From Chitinophagales bacterium (GTDB lineage: Bacteria; Bacteroidota; Bacteroidia; Chitinophagales; UBA10324), in assembly GCA_019694975.1 (NCBI GenBank), contig JAIBAY010000004.1, positions 310,001 through 374,000 of the forward strand: a stretch of DNA of 64,000 nucleotides. The letters run 5' to 3'. Every line of letters begins with the position of its first letter. Position 1 is the first letter of the stretch. The translations under genes were made by a program, and so were the position numbers. The notes under the pieces are model-generated. The model was given only the letters and a program-made list of their open reading frames with translations. It searched no databases and had not been told where the DNA came from. Shown here one piece after another: positions 37,101 through 44,675 of this stretch.

Positions 37101-37561
37101 TCTCCGTTCAAATGCATGCCTGTGGGAAAGTCGCATTGCTGCAGCATGTCGTTAATCATCCCCTGCAGGCCCATGGCGCGGCCGTCGTCGGGTGAATAGA
37201 TGCGCGCGATGCCGTATTGCTGCAGTTCTTCAATTTCAGCCGGAAGGATGACGCCGCCGCCGCCGCCGAATATCTTGATGTGTGAACAACCTTTTTCCTG
37301 CAGCAGGTCAAACATGTACTTGAAGTATTCCATATGGCCGCCCTGGTAACTCGTCATGGCAATGGCCTGTGCATCTTCCTGTATGGCGCAGTCCACCACT
37401 TCCTGCACGCTGCGGTCGTGGCCGAGGTGAATCACTTCGGCGCCGCTTGACTGAATGATGCGCCGCATGATGTTGATAGCCGCATCATGGCCATCGAACA
37501 GCGAAGCGGCAGTTACCACGCGTATTTTATTTTTGGGTTTATAGATGTCGGGTTTTGTCAT
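34175..37561 (-). CDS. icmF: Fused isobutyryl-CoA mutase IcmF (B12-dependent mutase with built-in G-protein chaperone)
   Basis: An 1128-residue three-part enzyme. Residues 10-145 form the cobalamin-binding domain with the lower-ligand motif DGHD (H25) and FGGGGGV. Residues 195-420 are a MeaB-like GTPase: P-loop [12 protein letters not shown] (about 200-211), [30 protein letters not shown] and NKFDKRGA. The rest (about 560-1128) is the acyl-CoA mutase barrel and small subunit, with [18 protein letters not shown] typical of IcmF and unlike methylmalonyl-CoA mutase. It interconverts isobutyryl-CoA and butyryl-CoA, and some members also act on pivalyl- or isovaleryl-CoA. The ATG at 37561 is chosen because the 43 codons above it run towards a palindrome and are not conserved-looking. 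Confidence 0.93.
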   Translation of the reverse strand: MTKPDIYKPKNKIRVVTAASLFDGHDAAINIMRRIIQSSGAEVIHLGHDRSVQEVVDCAIQEDAQAIAMTSYQGGHMEYFKYMFDLLQEKGCSHIKIFGGGGGVILPAEIEELQQYGIARIYSPDDGRAMGLQGMINDMLQQCDFPTGMHLNGEVKELKNRNPHAIATLISGAENFPEQSKPLLDEVHQLSKHVKTPVLGITGTGGAGKSSLVDELVRRFLIDFKEKTIAIISVDPSKRKTGGALLGDRIRMNSIRNERVFMRSLATRQSNLALSKYVKEAIDIVKAAQFDLIILETSGIGQSDTEIIEHSNLSLYVMTPEYGAASQLEKIDMLDFADIIALNKFDKRGALDALRDVKKQYKRNHQLWEVDDDDIPVFGTIASQFNDPGMNRLYKSVMDKIAEKTGAALQPHLDITKEMSEKIYIIPPARTRYLSEISENNRKYDQWVTQQSAVAQQLFALHTSRNILESASENAGEKTTAIAHLNAHYSNLELLLDGQNRKLLEGWETKCKNYRDEFYVYKVRGKDIKVKTHTESLSHTQISKVATPKFEAWGEILKWALKENFPGEFPYTAGIYPFKREGEDPTRMFAGEGGPERTNKRFHYVSLGLPAKRLSTAFDSVTLYGQDPEYRPDIYGKIGNSGVSICCLDDAKKLYSGFNLADPKTSVSMTINGPAAIITGFFMNAAIDQQCELYIKEHGLTEMVNEKIAEIYKRKGTKRPAYQGALPEGNNGLGLLLLGVTGDQVLEADVYKKIKENTLHQVRGTVQADILKEDQAQNTCIFSTEFSLRLMGDVQDYFIKHKVRNFYSVSISGYHIAEAGANPITQLAFTLANGFTYVEYYLSRGMHIDDFAPNLSFFFSNGIDPEYAVIGRVARRIWAKAMKLKYGANERSQMLKYHIQTSGRSLHAQEIDFNDIRTTLQALYAIYDNCNSLHTNAYDEAITTPTEGSVRRAMAIQLIINRELGLAKNENPMQGSFITEELTDLVEEAVLTEFDRITERGGVLGAMETMYQRGKIQEESMYYETLKHNGEYPIIGVNTFLSSKGSPTIVPSEVIRATTEEKEYQISMLAELHRTHSDIAAELLSKLQSTAIQNKNMFESLMEVTKYCSLGQITNALFEVGGQYRRNM

Positions 37562-37657
37562 TGTGCAGCAGGAATTTTCTGGAATAAAGATAGCACTTCG
37601 GGTATGACGTAGTGCGGTGAGTATAAACTTTGAAGGGTGCACTAATGCCGGTATATT

Positions 37658-37697
37658 CCCCTTTTTGGCGCAAGCGGACGCTTGCGCCAAAAAGGGG
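37658..37697. repeat. 40-bp perfect palindrome
   Basis: CCCCTTTTTGGCGCAAGCG (37658-37676) is the exact reverse complement of 37679-37697, with GA between. As RNA it would form a very stable hairpin with a T/A-rich base. It sits about 100 bases upstream of icmF. Uses could be a bidirectional terminator, a REP-like element or the end of a mobile unit; nothing chooses between them. Confidence 0.8.
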
Positions 37698-37718
37698 TTA
37701 TTTCACAGGCTCACGGTT

Positions 37719-37832
37719 CAGGGCTTGGCGATGGCGGACATGACGAAGCATTAAACTGTCGGCAGGCACAAATGTAAAATAGAAGGACAACGCTTGCAAT
37801 AAGCATTGCGCGTCCGCTAATACTAAGCCCTG
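37719..37832. repeat. Imperfect inverted repeat enclosing a folded 70-base core
   Basis: The arms 37719-37739 (CAGGGCTTGGCG...) and 37812-37832 match as inverted repeats at 16 of 21 positions. Inside is a second hairpin, GCAAT/ATTGC around 37795-37808. It stands between the palindrome and the AT-rich TMEM175-like gene, so it may mark the border of acquired DNA. Confidence 0.5.
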
Positions 37833-37903
37833 GTGAATGGCTGGTTTGTTTTCTGTCTTAAAATGTGTCGGTTCATATTTTGCGTAACTTGTCATGTTAT
37901 GGT

Positions 37904-38536
37904 TTAGTCGCTTGTGAGCTTCATTTTATGCAAGATCCACATAGAATATAAAATTGCCAACATGAATAAAGAGAAAGATAACAGTGTGCTAAGATATGCG
38001 GTCAGTCCGATTAATAATGAAACAATAGGAAATACAATAGCTGTTTTCATTAATTTTTCAAAATACTTGTGGTCAACTAATGGTGAAAGCATTTTGTTTT
38101 TGAAAAGATGTCGGTTGACAAAGGATTGTGCTATGGAACTCGCAAATGAGACGCCGCTCAAAAAAATAAAGGACGCCGGGTTGTCAAAATAGTTGCCTAT
38201 TAAAGATGCGACAAAAGGCAGTAAACAAATCGGAAGAAGTGAGAATGCATTGAGCAGTCCAAGTGTATTGTCATACTTAACAACCGCACTAAAAAGCGTA
38301 TTTAACCCCACCCAGGCTTGTGTTATTGTCAAAAAGCAAATAAGGAATGCGCCGAAATTTGGAACCATGTACAGCAGCTTTTCAAACATTTCTGTAGCCG
38401 AACTACTGTCAGCCAAATCCGGAAGGTGAAGTTCAATAACCAAGAGTGTGATTATGATAGCCAATACTGCGTCTGAAAAAAATATTAATCGATGAAGTTT
38501 GAGCTTATTGATTTCGTGAAGGTCGTTGGATTGCAT
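37904..38536 (-). CDS. TMEM175/DUF1211 family membrane protein, probable potassium channel
   Basis: A 210-residue protein with about six membrane helices. The family signature is in helix 1: RLIFFSDAVLAIIITLLVIEL, with F20-S21-D22 as the FSD motif. Bacterial TMEM175 proteins are tetrameric K+-selective leak channels with six helices per subunit, which fits. Compared with its neighbours the gene is clearly AT-rich and uses more A/T-ending codons, and it is bordered by structured repeats on both sides, so it may have been gained by transfer. No operon partner is present. Confidence 0.8.
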   Translation of the reverse strand: MQSNDLHEINKLKLHRLIFFSDAVLAIIITLLVIELHLPDLADSSSATEMFEKLLYMVPNFGAFLICFLTITQAWVGLNTLFSAVVKYDNTLGLLNAFSLLPICLLPFVASLIGNYFDNPASFIFLSGVSFASSIAQSFVNRHLFKNKMLSPLVDHKYFEKLMKTAIVFPIVSLLIGLTAYLSTLLSFSLFMLAILYSMWILHKMKLTSD

Positions 38537-38877
38537 TTAAATAGTTTGCAGATTATTATTTATTATGTCGGTTGTGTGATGGTTAAACTTGCCGCTAATG
38601 AAGAAGTTCGTAGCGAAATTAAAAAAAGGGGGAATACGAAGCACGAATCTTCGCGCAGAAAATGTGAACTAACGACAAGGATGAATTGAAAAAAGTGAAA
38701 TATAAAAATCGATTGACTTCGTGAACGCCACGTGAGGGGATTACACAGCAGCCCATATCAGCGGTAGTTCTTCTGTCGCTTGGCATAGAGTGAATTTTTC
38801 AAATGTTGCCCCATTAAATTTATATGCACCGTTTTCTTGTGTTCCAAGGCATAAGTCGCCATTTTTGCCCCGTTAGT

Positions 38878-39067
38878 CCCGTTAGTCCGGATTTTTTTCA
38901 ATCCGGACATTATCAGAGGAGGATTTTCAATCCTCACCTCATATATCATTCAATATATAAGAGTATGAGGTCACGATGAGGAACGAAGTGTTTATTGCAG
39001 CAACAATTGCGGTCAATGTAAGAATTGGTTGCTTAAGGTCAGGAGGTACTTCCTGAATGACTGCATG
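38878..39067 (+). repeat. R1 dispersed repeat, copy A
   Basis: One of three copies of a 190-205 base intergenic repeat. It starts at CCCGTTAGTCCGG, followed by hairpin GTCCGGATT/AATCCGGAC and hairpin GGAGGATT/AATCCTCAC. It continues with an AT-rich part, a conserved block around TTTATTGCAGCAACAATTGC, GGTCAGGAGG and the end GAATGACTGCATG. Copy A lacks the final GGTGAGGATATTAA found in B and C, because element R2 follows four bases later. A tandem GTTAGTCC precedes it. Confidence 0.8.
38976..39056 (+). other. Micro-ORF within R1-A (26 codons)
   Basis: ATG at 38976 opens MRNEVFIAATIAVNVR and stops at 39054-39056. The same reading frame and peptide core (VFIA-x-TIAVNVR) occur in R1-B and R1-C. 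Three of the four codon differences in the core are synonymous. It may be a conserved micropeptide or a chance frame in a structured RNA. Confidence 0.3.
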
Positions 39068-39070
39068 TCT

Positions 39071-39154
39071 GTCCGAGGTAGGCGTCCTCGCCAAAATTTT
39101 TTCACTTAAGACTAAAACTGCTTCAAATAGGTCGACAGGACGCCGACCTTGGAC
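39071..39154. repeat. R2 dispersed repeat, MITE-like copy with terminal inverted repeats
   Basis: The left end, GTCCGAGGTAGGCGTCCT, matches the inverted right end (GTCCAAGGTCGGCGTCCT) at 16 of 18 positions, and the 48-base centre is AT-rich. It ends 10 bases from the stop of the cyclase gene, where it could also serve as its 3' hairpin. A diverged, inverted copy lies at 7157-7238. There is no transposase in the window. Confidence 0.65.
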
Positions 39155-39164
39155 AAAGCCAACT

Positions 39165-41099
39165 TCAAAGATTCATTTTCTTTTTTGACAATGCATAGCG
39201 CGGATCATTTCTCAATGCTGCATACACCGGCGAATTGATCATATAGCTGATCATCTCTTCCTGTTGTTCAATTGATTTGAAAAGGTATTCGAACGCTTTT
39301 TCAAAGTTGCCGATACCATACCATGCGAGACAGAGATCCTGGTATTTTGCCAGTTCAGGATGTTGCAAGTGAAAATCTTCCAGTTGCTTTACCACTTCCA
39401 TGGCTTCTTCCTTCCTGTTAAGTTTTCCATAACAGTAAGCAAGATATGAAATCGCCAATGCTGAACCACCAGACATTTCAAGCGACTGCTTCTGAATTTC
39501 CAATGCTTCCTCCCAGTTACCTTTAAGGCCAATAGAAAAACCTTTGATGGACAAGGCATACCAGTTGCCGGGAATCACATCCAATTGCATGTTGGAAAGA
39601 CGGATGACATCATCATAGCGGTGCTCATAAAAATAAGCGATGCCAAGTGAACGCGCTACGGACATGGAAAGAGGATCCTGTTGCCACGCTTTTTCAAAAG
39701 CGGTTACTGCCTGAGAAGGCTCATCCATCACCAGGTAATAATAGCCAAGCACCCAATAACTTTCCATTGCTCCCGGATTCAATGCTATTGCTGTCATTAA
39801 TGATTGATAGGCTTCCTTCCAATTCCATTCAAAAAACAATTGCGCGATACCGCGTCCTACGTGGCCCTGTGCAAGTGAGGCATCGAGCTCCAATGCACGG
39901 TTGCTCGCATTCAAGATGAGTTGATGCGCTTCTTTTCCCGGAATCACACCAACACTTCCGAGCATGGCATAGGCTCCTGCAAGTGTGGCGTAGGCCAAGG
40001 CGAAACCGGGTTCAAGAGCGATCGCCTGCTTGTAGCATTCAATCGCCTTAAACATTTCAGTAGGCGTTTCTTTGTTGTTGAAAGATTTTCCTTTCAGGAA
40101 CAGTGCATATGCGTCGAGATTTTGGGTAGAGATTTTCACCAGCGATTCCTCTTTGTGCGACAATGAAAGTTTTGCTCTTAATTTATTCGCAATGATTTTA
40201 CTGATATCATCCTGCACCTGGAAAATATCAGTAAGGTCGCGGTCATAGGTTTCACTCCAGATGTGAAAGCCATCAACCGCATTTACCAACTGCGCCGTGA
40301 TGCGTACACGGTTGCCAGCTTTACGCACACTGCCTTCAAGCAGTTTATCCACGTTCAGCTTTGCCGCGATGTCGCGGATGTCGAGTTGCCTGCCTTTCAT
40401 GGCAAATGAAGACGTGCGGGAGGTTACACGAAGTCCTTCCACCGCAGTAAGTGCATTCAGCAGTTCTTCTGTAATGCCATCACTGAAATATTCATTTTCA
40501 GCATCGCCGCTGAGGTTGATGAACGGCAACACAGCGAGGGAATTGACAGGTTGTTTGGTTTTGCCTTTTATATCATTGCGAGTGGGAATCACTAGTCCTT
40601 CATTGGCGATGGCAAATACATGAATGGGTTCGAGTACATTTTTTAATTCAAAGTAGCCGACCTCGGTGGCCAGGATGTCTTTCTGATTCCGGATATCATC
40701 AAGAACTTTTTCTGAAATAAAAATTCCGCCGGGCACTGCCAGCGTTTCAATCCTTGATGCGATGTTCACGCCATCACCATATACACCATCTTCTTCAAGT
40801 GTTACATCTCCGGTATGAATACCAATGCGCAAATCAACTTTTGGGGATTGCAATAATTGTTGCTGAATGCGAATGGCGCAATGGACACCGTCGAGCGCGG
40901 AAGAAAAAATGCTCAGTGTTCCGTCACCGTAATACATCAGTACTCTTCCATTGTATGCAGCCACGCTTTCATCGAAAACTTTTTTATGACGCAAATGATT
41001 TGCCCGCGCTTGTTTCTCATCCGTTTGCATCAAAGCAGTGTAACCCACCATATCGGTGAACATGATGGCGGCCAGTTGACGTTGCGGGATTGCGGACAC
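39165..41099 (-). CDS. Class III adenylate/guanylate cyclase-like protein with TolB-like domain and TPRs
   Basis: A 644-residue cytoplasmic protein. The cyclase domain (8-165) shows the metal aspartates D16 (FTDMVGYT) and D59 (YYGDGTLSIF), and the transition-state pair N112/R116 in YGDGVNIASRIE. The position that is a base-selecting lysine in many class III cyclases (four before D59) is M55. D109, the usual partner, is kept. A TolB/FlgO-like segment follows (SLAVLPFINLSGDAENEYFSDGI, residues from about 186). About eight TPR units cover 330-640. Such multi-domain cyclases probably act as signalling or scaffold proteins. The gene stands alone, with repeats R2 and R1 on both sides. Confidence 0.85.
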   Translation of the reverse strand: MSAIPQRQLAAIMFTDMVGYTALMQTDEKQARANHLRHKKVFDESVAAYNGRVLMYYGDGTLSIFSSALDGVHCAIRIQQQLLQSPKVDLRIGIHTGDVTLEEDGVYGDGVNIASRIETLAVPGGIFISEKVLDDIRNQKDILATEVGYFELKNVLEPIHVFAIANEGLVIPTRNDIKGKTKQPVNSLAVLPFINLSGDAENEYFSDGITEELLNALTAVEGLRVTSRTSSFAMKGRQLDIRDIAAKLNVDKLLEGSVRKAGNRVRITAQLVNAVDGFHIWSETYDRDLTDIFQVQDDISKIIANKLRAKLSLSHKEESLVKISTQNLDAYALFLKGKSFNNKETPTEMFKAIECYKQAIALEPGFALAYATLAGAYAMLGSVGVIPGKEAHQLILNASNRALELDASLAQGHVGRGIAQLFFEWNWKEAYQSLMTAIALNPGAMESYWVLGYYYLVMDEPSQAVTAFEKAWQQDPLSMSVARSLGIAYFYEHRYDDVIRLSNMQLDVIPGNWYALSIKGFSIGLKGNWEEALEIQKQSLEMSGGSALAISYLAYCYGKLNRKEEAMEVVKQLEDFHLQHPELAKYQDLCLAWYGIGNFEKAFEYLFKSIEQQEEMISYMINSPVYAALRNDPRYALSKKKMNL

Positions 41100-41151
41100 G
41101 TTCAGAATTTAGCACTAAATAATGAATAAGTCCGGAAAGAAAATTGTTTTT

Positions 41152-41354
41152 CCCGTTAGTCCGGATTTATTTCAATCCTGAGTTTATGAGAGGAAAATTT
41201 TGAATCCTCACCTAACATACCAGTCAATATATAATAGTGTGAAGTCACGATGAAGACCGAAGTATTTATTGCAGCAACAATTGCTGTGAATGTAAGAACT
41301 GGGTGCTGAGGGTCAGGAGGTTCCTGCTGAATGACTGCATGGTGAGGATATTAA
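41152..41354 (+). repeat. R1 dispersed repeat, copy B
   Basis: A full-length copy. The two left hairpins are somewhat degraded here (GTCCGGATT/AATCCTGAG and GAGGAAAATT/TGAATCCTC). The right end has GGTCAGGAGGTTCCTGC and GGTGAGGATATTAA. The terminal GGTGAGGA can pair with TCCTCACC of the second hairpin, which would enclose about 130 bases. The micro-ORF is at 41250-41309. Confidence 0.82.
41250..41309 (+). other. Micro-ORF within R1-B (19 codons)
   Basis: MKTEVFIAATIAVNVRTGC, starting at ATG 41250 and ending at TGA 41307-41309. It is in the same frame and place as those in copies A and C. Coding status is unproven. Confidence 0.3.
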
Positions 41355-41495
41355 ACTACTAATAATCTGAAAACCGGCATATCCGGTTAGACAAGATATT
41401 TCGCTGCTGTTGGTTTTAGCCAAAACTTGTGGGAGGCACAGACCAACAACCTTTGATAGCAGTTTGTTAGATTTAATACAGAGACAAAAAATTCC

Positions 41496-41698
41496 CCCGT
41501 TAGTCCGGATTTTTTTCAATCCGGACTTTATGAGAAGAGGATTTTCAATCCTCACCTCAGATACCATGCAATGTATAATAGTATGAAGCCATTATGAACA
41601 ACAAAGTATTTATTGCAGTAACAATTGCTGTCAATGTAAGAAGTGGACACTGAGGGTCAGGAGGTTCCTGCTGAATGACTTTATGGTGAGGATATTAA
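41496..41698 (+). repeat. R1 dispersed repeat, copy C
   Basis: The best-preserved copy. Hairpin 1 is GTCCGGATT (41503-41511) with AATCCGGAC (41518-41526). Hairpin 2 is GAGGATT with AATCCTC a few bases on. The right end has CAGGAGGTTCCTG, itself a small palindrome, and GGTGAGGATATTAA. It is in the same orientation as A and B, 140 bases after B. Confidence 0.85.
41594..41653 (+). other. Micro-ORF within R1-C (19 codons)
   Basis: MNNKVFIAVTIAVNVRSGH, starting at ATG 41594 and ending at TGA 41651-41653, matching the frames in copies A and B. Coding status is unproven. Confidence 0.3.
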
Positions 41699-41829
41699 CT
41701 TCTTACAATCTAAGGATCCCCGTTATTGTAGATTTATATTGACTCGCCCTGAAATATATTTACATCCGAATAAAATATGTCCGCATTGCTCGAATGGGCT
41801 TGCGGAGGATTGTAAATCCACATCGCAAT

Positions 41830-41862
41830 CAGTGAGGATTGAAAAAAATCCGGATTGGCGGG
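41830..41862 (-). repeat. R1-like fragment, inverted (copy D)
   Basis: The minus strand reads CCCGCCAATCCGGATTTTTT and on to CAATCCTCACTG, which looks like the R1 left end with the two hairpin halves fused. It is short and opposite in orientation to A-C. Confidence 0.5.
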
Positions 41863-41920
41863 AAATGCCCATGCTGGCAGTTAACCAAACAAGGATAATC
41901 ATTACTTACTGAGGTGCCAA

Positions 41921-43078
41921 TTAGTTTGTCCTTTCCAGCCGTGCAAGACAATTCCTGATGGTTAAGTTGGTAAGGCTGTCGTCTTTGAAATACCAGTTGA
42001 GAGCTTGTTGTGTAGTGGTTCTGTCATCACTGAAGTGAAAAAACAAAACCGCCTTCACCGCCGGATATTTTCGCGGCAGGCTGTCCAATGCGTTTTCAAA
42101 CCATTCACTCCTGTTGCCGCCCACACCGAGTGAACCGAACTCGGTGAGCATAACGGGTTTGCTGAAGGAAGAAAGCTGCGGATAATATTTGCCGAAGATC
42201 TCATCAAAGGTCCACCATTTGCTCCACGTTGCCACCGTTCCATAGTTGAGTGTGCCACAACCGATATAATCCACGTAAGAATCGCCGGGATAAAAATCGC
42301 GGAAGTAACCATAAGCGGGATGCGGGCTGTAGATCCAGATAACATTGTTGGCGCCTGCCCTGATAAACAAATCATGGATATGCCTGAATGCGGCGATAAA
42401 CTCTTTGGCCGTATTATTTTGCGGGCCCCAGGGATACCGGTAGGGATCATTCATTTCATGGCCGACCCGCAGAAAAATGGGTGCCTCTGTCTTCGCTGCC
42501 GCATCGGCCCATTCGCTGATATAAAAATCATATACACCGTTGGCTACATCATTCAGTCCGTGCTTGTCGCGTTTGTCGGTCTTCTTCAGTTGCGGATGAT
42601 CCCTTCCATCGAAATCGGTGAGCCACGGCTCCCACGTGATAACCGGCAGTGAACCAAGTTCGAGGATGCTCCTCACTTTCTGCGCCGGAAACGCTTCCTC
42701 TTCCTTACTGCCCCATGCACAGTAAATATGGATAAGCGGCAACGTAACGTGCAAAGAATCCTCCAGGTCAATGATGCTTTTGAAATTTTCAGTGGTGTTG
42801 TTATCAAAGGCACCGAATAAGATGCTCGCCGGATTTTTCAGCGTACTTGCATCGTGCCGGTAGGTTTCAAACCAGCTGAGCTTATCCGCGCGCCTGTCTT
42901 CACGCTGCTCGATGATCACCTTCTTCTCCACATTACTCGCCATGTGCCCGGTAAAGGAGAAGAAGTTGGAAAGGGGACCACGGGTGGCTTTTCCCAGCAA
43001 TAGTAATGCGGCAATAATGCCTGCCGCTAATATAATGGCTGTGAGTGTGGTTGAAATGCGGAAAATCTTATTGCTCAT
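41921..43078 (-). CDS. Membrane-anchored glycoside hydrolase family 26 (beta-mannanase-like)
   Basis: A 385-residue protein with an N-terminal membrane anchor (about 10-29) and an extracytoplasmic (beta/alpha)8 hydrolase domain. The probable acid/base is E208 in FLRVGHEMNDPYRYPWG and the nucleophile is E313 in VMLTEFGS, both in the GH26 pattern. WEPW (about 149-152) and WSKWW are sugar-binding tryptophans. GH26 enzymes cut beta-1,4-mannan or mixed beta-glucan/xylan. It is the last gene of a three-gene operon; its ATG overlaps the end of the GT2 synthase gene by 11 bases. In comparable exopolysaccharide operons a periplasmic hydrolase such as BcsZ trims the polymer, and that is the inferred job here. 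Confidence 0.78.
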   Translation of the reverse strand: MSNKIFRISTTLTAIILAAGIIAALLLLGKATRGPLSNFFSFTGHMASNVEKKVIIEQREDRRADKLSWFETYRHDASTLKNPASILFGAFDNNTTENFKSIIDLEDSLHVTLPLIHIYCAWGSKEEEAFPAQKVRSILELGSLPVITWEPWLTDFDGRDHPQLKKTDKRDKHGLNDVANGVYDFYISEWADAAAKTEAPIFLRVGHEMNDPYRYPWGPQNNTAKEFIAAFRHIHDLFIRAGANNVIWIYSPHPAYGYFRDFYPGDSYVDYIGCGTLNYGTVATWSKWWTFDEIFGKYYPQLSSFSKPVMLTEFGSLGVGGNRSEWFENALDSLPRKYPAVKAVLFFHFSDDRTTTQQALNWYFKDDSLTNLTIRNCLARLERTN

Positions 43079-44675
43079 GCTGCGTCGTTTTTAGTTTGTC
43101 TATATCCACCGTGTCCCAGGGATCTTCTTCCTTCAGCCTTCTTGCTTCAAGCGCTGCAAAAATTCCTCCCACCGACATGGCAAAGGCGATCAGCGCAAAG
43201 GCGAACATGGCCCAGGTTTTTTCCGCAGTAGCTACCAGTTCCACTTCCGGCATACCATATCGCCGGTAACTGAACACGCTGATGCTGGTAACAAGGAAGA
43301 GCAGTACATGCAACACCAATGGACGGGCAAATGGCGTGAAGTAACCGGTTACGGCCTTTTTAGCTGTCGGTATGTATGGAATATCAGCATTCACCACACC
43401 CAGCAAAAAGCCGATGAGGAATACCGGCCAGCAGGCATATTTCAATACCATGCCGCGCCAGTGCAGGCCGCGTTCCATGGCAGGATGACAGAGCCATCGC
43501 TGCATGAACAGGTAAGATGAGATTCCGAACAAGGCAACGAAGGAACCGTGTATCAGAAAATCGGCGAATGGCATGGTGGCGGGAAGGATGCCGGTGAGGA
43601 AGAAGATAAAGGGAAGAAGGGTGAAGAAAAATTGCATCACACCGACTAAGTAATAGGTGCCAATGGTGAAATAAGAAATGCGCTGCCAGAAAGAAAGACG
43701 ACGGAAGAGTTTTGGTATCTCCACAAATGTTACCTCAAACACGCCACGCGACCATTTCAGTTGTTGTTTGCAAAATGAACCGAAGTCTTCGGGCACCAGT
43801 CCGCGACTCAACACTACCGGGTTGTAAATAGATTTCCAGCCTGCGGCATGCAGCCTGATAGAGGTGATGAGGTCTTCCGCCAATCCGATGCCGTGGCCAC
43901 CGATACTTTCCAGCGCTTTTCTTCTGAAGGTGCAATTGGCGCCGATGGCAACGGCGCAGCCATAGCCATGCAAGCTCATCTGCGTGGGGCCATAAAAGGA
44001 ATAGGTTTGTTCTGCTGCGCCTTTCGCCGTGAATGACCGGTACTGATTGTAATAGGCCTGGCATACCTGCACGAAGCCCACTTTTTCATCCTTGAAAAAT
44101 CCCAGGGTGTGTTCAAAAAATTCGGGGAATGGAATATGATCGGGATCCAGCACCAGGATGAAATCTTCCGAGGTTAGTTGCAGCGCCGCATTTATTTTTC
44201 CGGCTTTGGCACCGGGAATGCCCACGAGTTCAAGCCATACGGCATTATTTTTTTCTGCTACTTCTTTGAAACGTATATCCCGTGTATCGTCCAGTAAATA
44301 TGTGGTATGCGGATAATGGATGGCAGCGCAGGCAGCCAGCGTTTTCTCAAACATTTCCAGCGGCTCGCCGGGTGAACTCGTGGTGAAGATGGCAACCCGC
44401 AAATTTTTTCCAGGTGAAACAGGAAGCGGTTTCTGTATGCCCAGGTTGTTGATCCACATCAATACCAGCCGTGCCAGCCCCCACCAGAAAATCAGGCTGA
44501 GCGTGATAAAGAACATCCAGTTGGCCACATGCATGCGGCGGAACCACCAGTCGGCAAATACCAGTATGCTGATGATACCGGCCGTTACCAGCACCATTAA
44601 AATAAAACGGTCGGATGCATTAATTGATTTGGCTTCGCGAAAACGCCATAGATCTTTGTCATCCCTTCTTATCAT
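43068..44675 (-). CDS. Processive GT2 glycosyltransferase (cellulose synthase-like membrane protein)
   Basis: A 535-residue inner-membrane synthase. Two helices (about 24-42 and 50-74) precede the GT-A catalytic domain, with DD at 129-130, the DxD-type DPDH at 177-180, GLAEDLIT with the probable catalytic Asp (about 265-271), and QQLKW at 304-308, a Q-x-x-(R/K)-W variant. At least four more helices follow. The layout matches synthases that polymerise and extrude beta-linked polysaccharide. No PilZ domain is present, so control by cyclic di-GMP, if any, must come from elsewhere. The start overlaps the end of the upstream outer-membrane gene by 17 bases. The polymer is unknown; the GH26 partner hints at a beta-mannan or beta-glucan. 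Confidence 0.85.
   Translation of the reverse strand: MIRRDDKDLWRFREAKSINASDRFILMVLVTAGIISILVFADWWFRRMHVANWMFFITLSLIFWWGLARLVLMWINNLGIQKPLPVSPGKNLRVAIFTTSSPGEPLEMFEKTLAACAAIHYPHTTYLLDDTRDIRFKEVAEKNNAVWLELVGIPGAKAGKINAALQLTSEDFILVLDPDHIPFPEFFEHTLGFFKDEKVGFVQVCQAYYNQYRSFTAKGAAEQTYSFYGPTQMSLHGYGCAVAIGANCTFRRKALESIGGHGIGLAEDLITSIRLHAAGWKSIYNPVVLSRGLVPEDFGSFCKQQLKWSRGVFEVTFVEIPKLFRRLSFWQRISYFTIGTYYLVGVMQFFFTLLPFIFFLTGILPATMPFADFLIHGSFVALFGISSYLFMQRWLCHPAMERGLHWRGMVLKYACWPVFLIGFLLGVVNADIPYIPTAKKAVTGYFTPFARPLVLHVLLFLVTSISVFSYRRYGMPEVELVATAEKTWAMFAFALIAFAMSVGGIFAALEARRLKEEDPWDTVDIDKLKTTQHEQ

Larger units (their letters stand above)
37562..37903. other. Structured gene-free region upstream of icmF
   Basis: About 340 bases without a credible gene. 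It holds the 40-bp palindrome (37658-37697) and the 114-base inverted-repeat structure (37719-37832) listed below. A 65-codon open frame (37698-37895, minus) is rejected. Confidence 0.5.
38537..39164. other. Accessory intergenic region with repeats R1-A and R2
   Basis: The first 220 bases (38537-38757) are AT-rich and carry nothing recognisable. From 38878 on the region is filled by repeat R1 copy A and then R2. The minus-strand frame 38758-38949 is derived from the repeat and is not taken as a gene. Confidence 0.5.
41100..41920. other. Repeat-rich gene-free region
   Basis: About 820 bases between the cyclase and the GH26 gene. R1 copies B and C and a partial inverted copy D make up half of it. 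Between them, 41355-41495 and 41699-41829 hold short palindromes such as GGATTGTAAATCC near 41804 but no gene. The minus-strand frame 41313-41567 is derived from the repeats. Confidence 0.6.

Noticed and set aside
37719..37832. Integron attC-like site
   Set aside because: The fold is similar in outline, but the core GTTRRRY/RYYYAAC boxes are missing and no integrase is present.
37698..37895. 65-codon open frame upstream of icmF, minus strand
   Set aside because: It lies entirely in the inverted-repeat structure and begins in AT-rich DNA; no protein features.
38758..38949. 63-codon frame with VRIENPPLI...KKIRTNG, minus strand
   Set aside because: The same peptide start is found at 41313-41567; both are translations of repeat R1 and diverge outside it.
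41313..41567. 84-codon frame with VRIENPLLI...KKIRTNG, minus strand
   Set aside because: As above, its N-terminus is encoded by the R1-C hairpins and the remainder by non-repeat intergenic DNA.
38878..41698. CRISPR array
   Set aside because: The repeats are about 200 bases long, irregularly spaced and separated by a 1.9-kb gene; there are no short direct repeats with uniform spacers and no cas genes.
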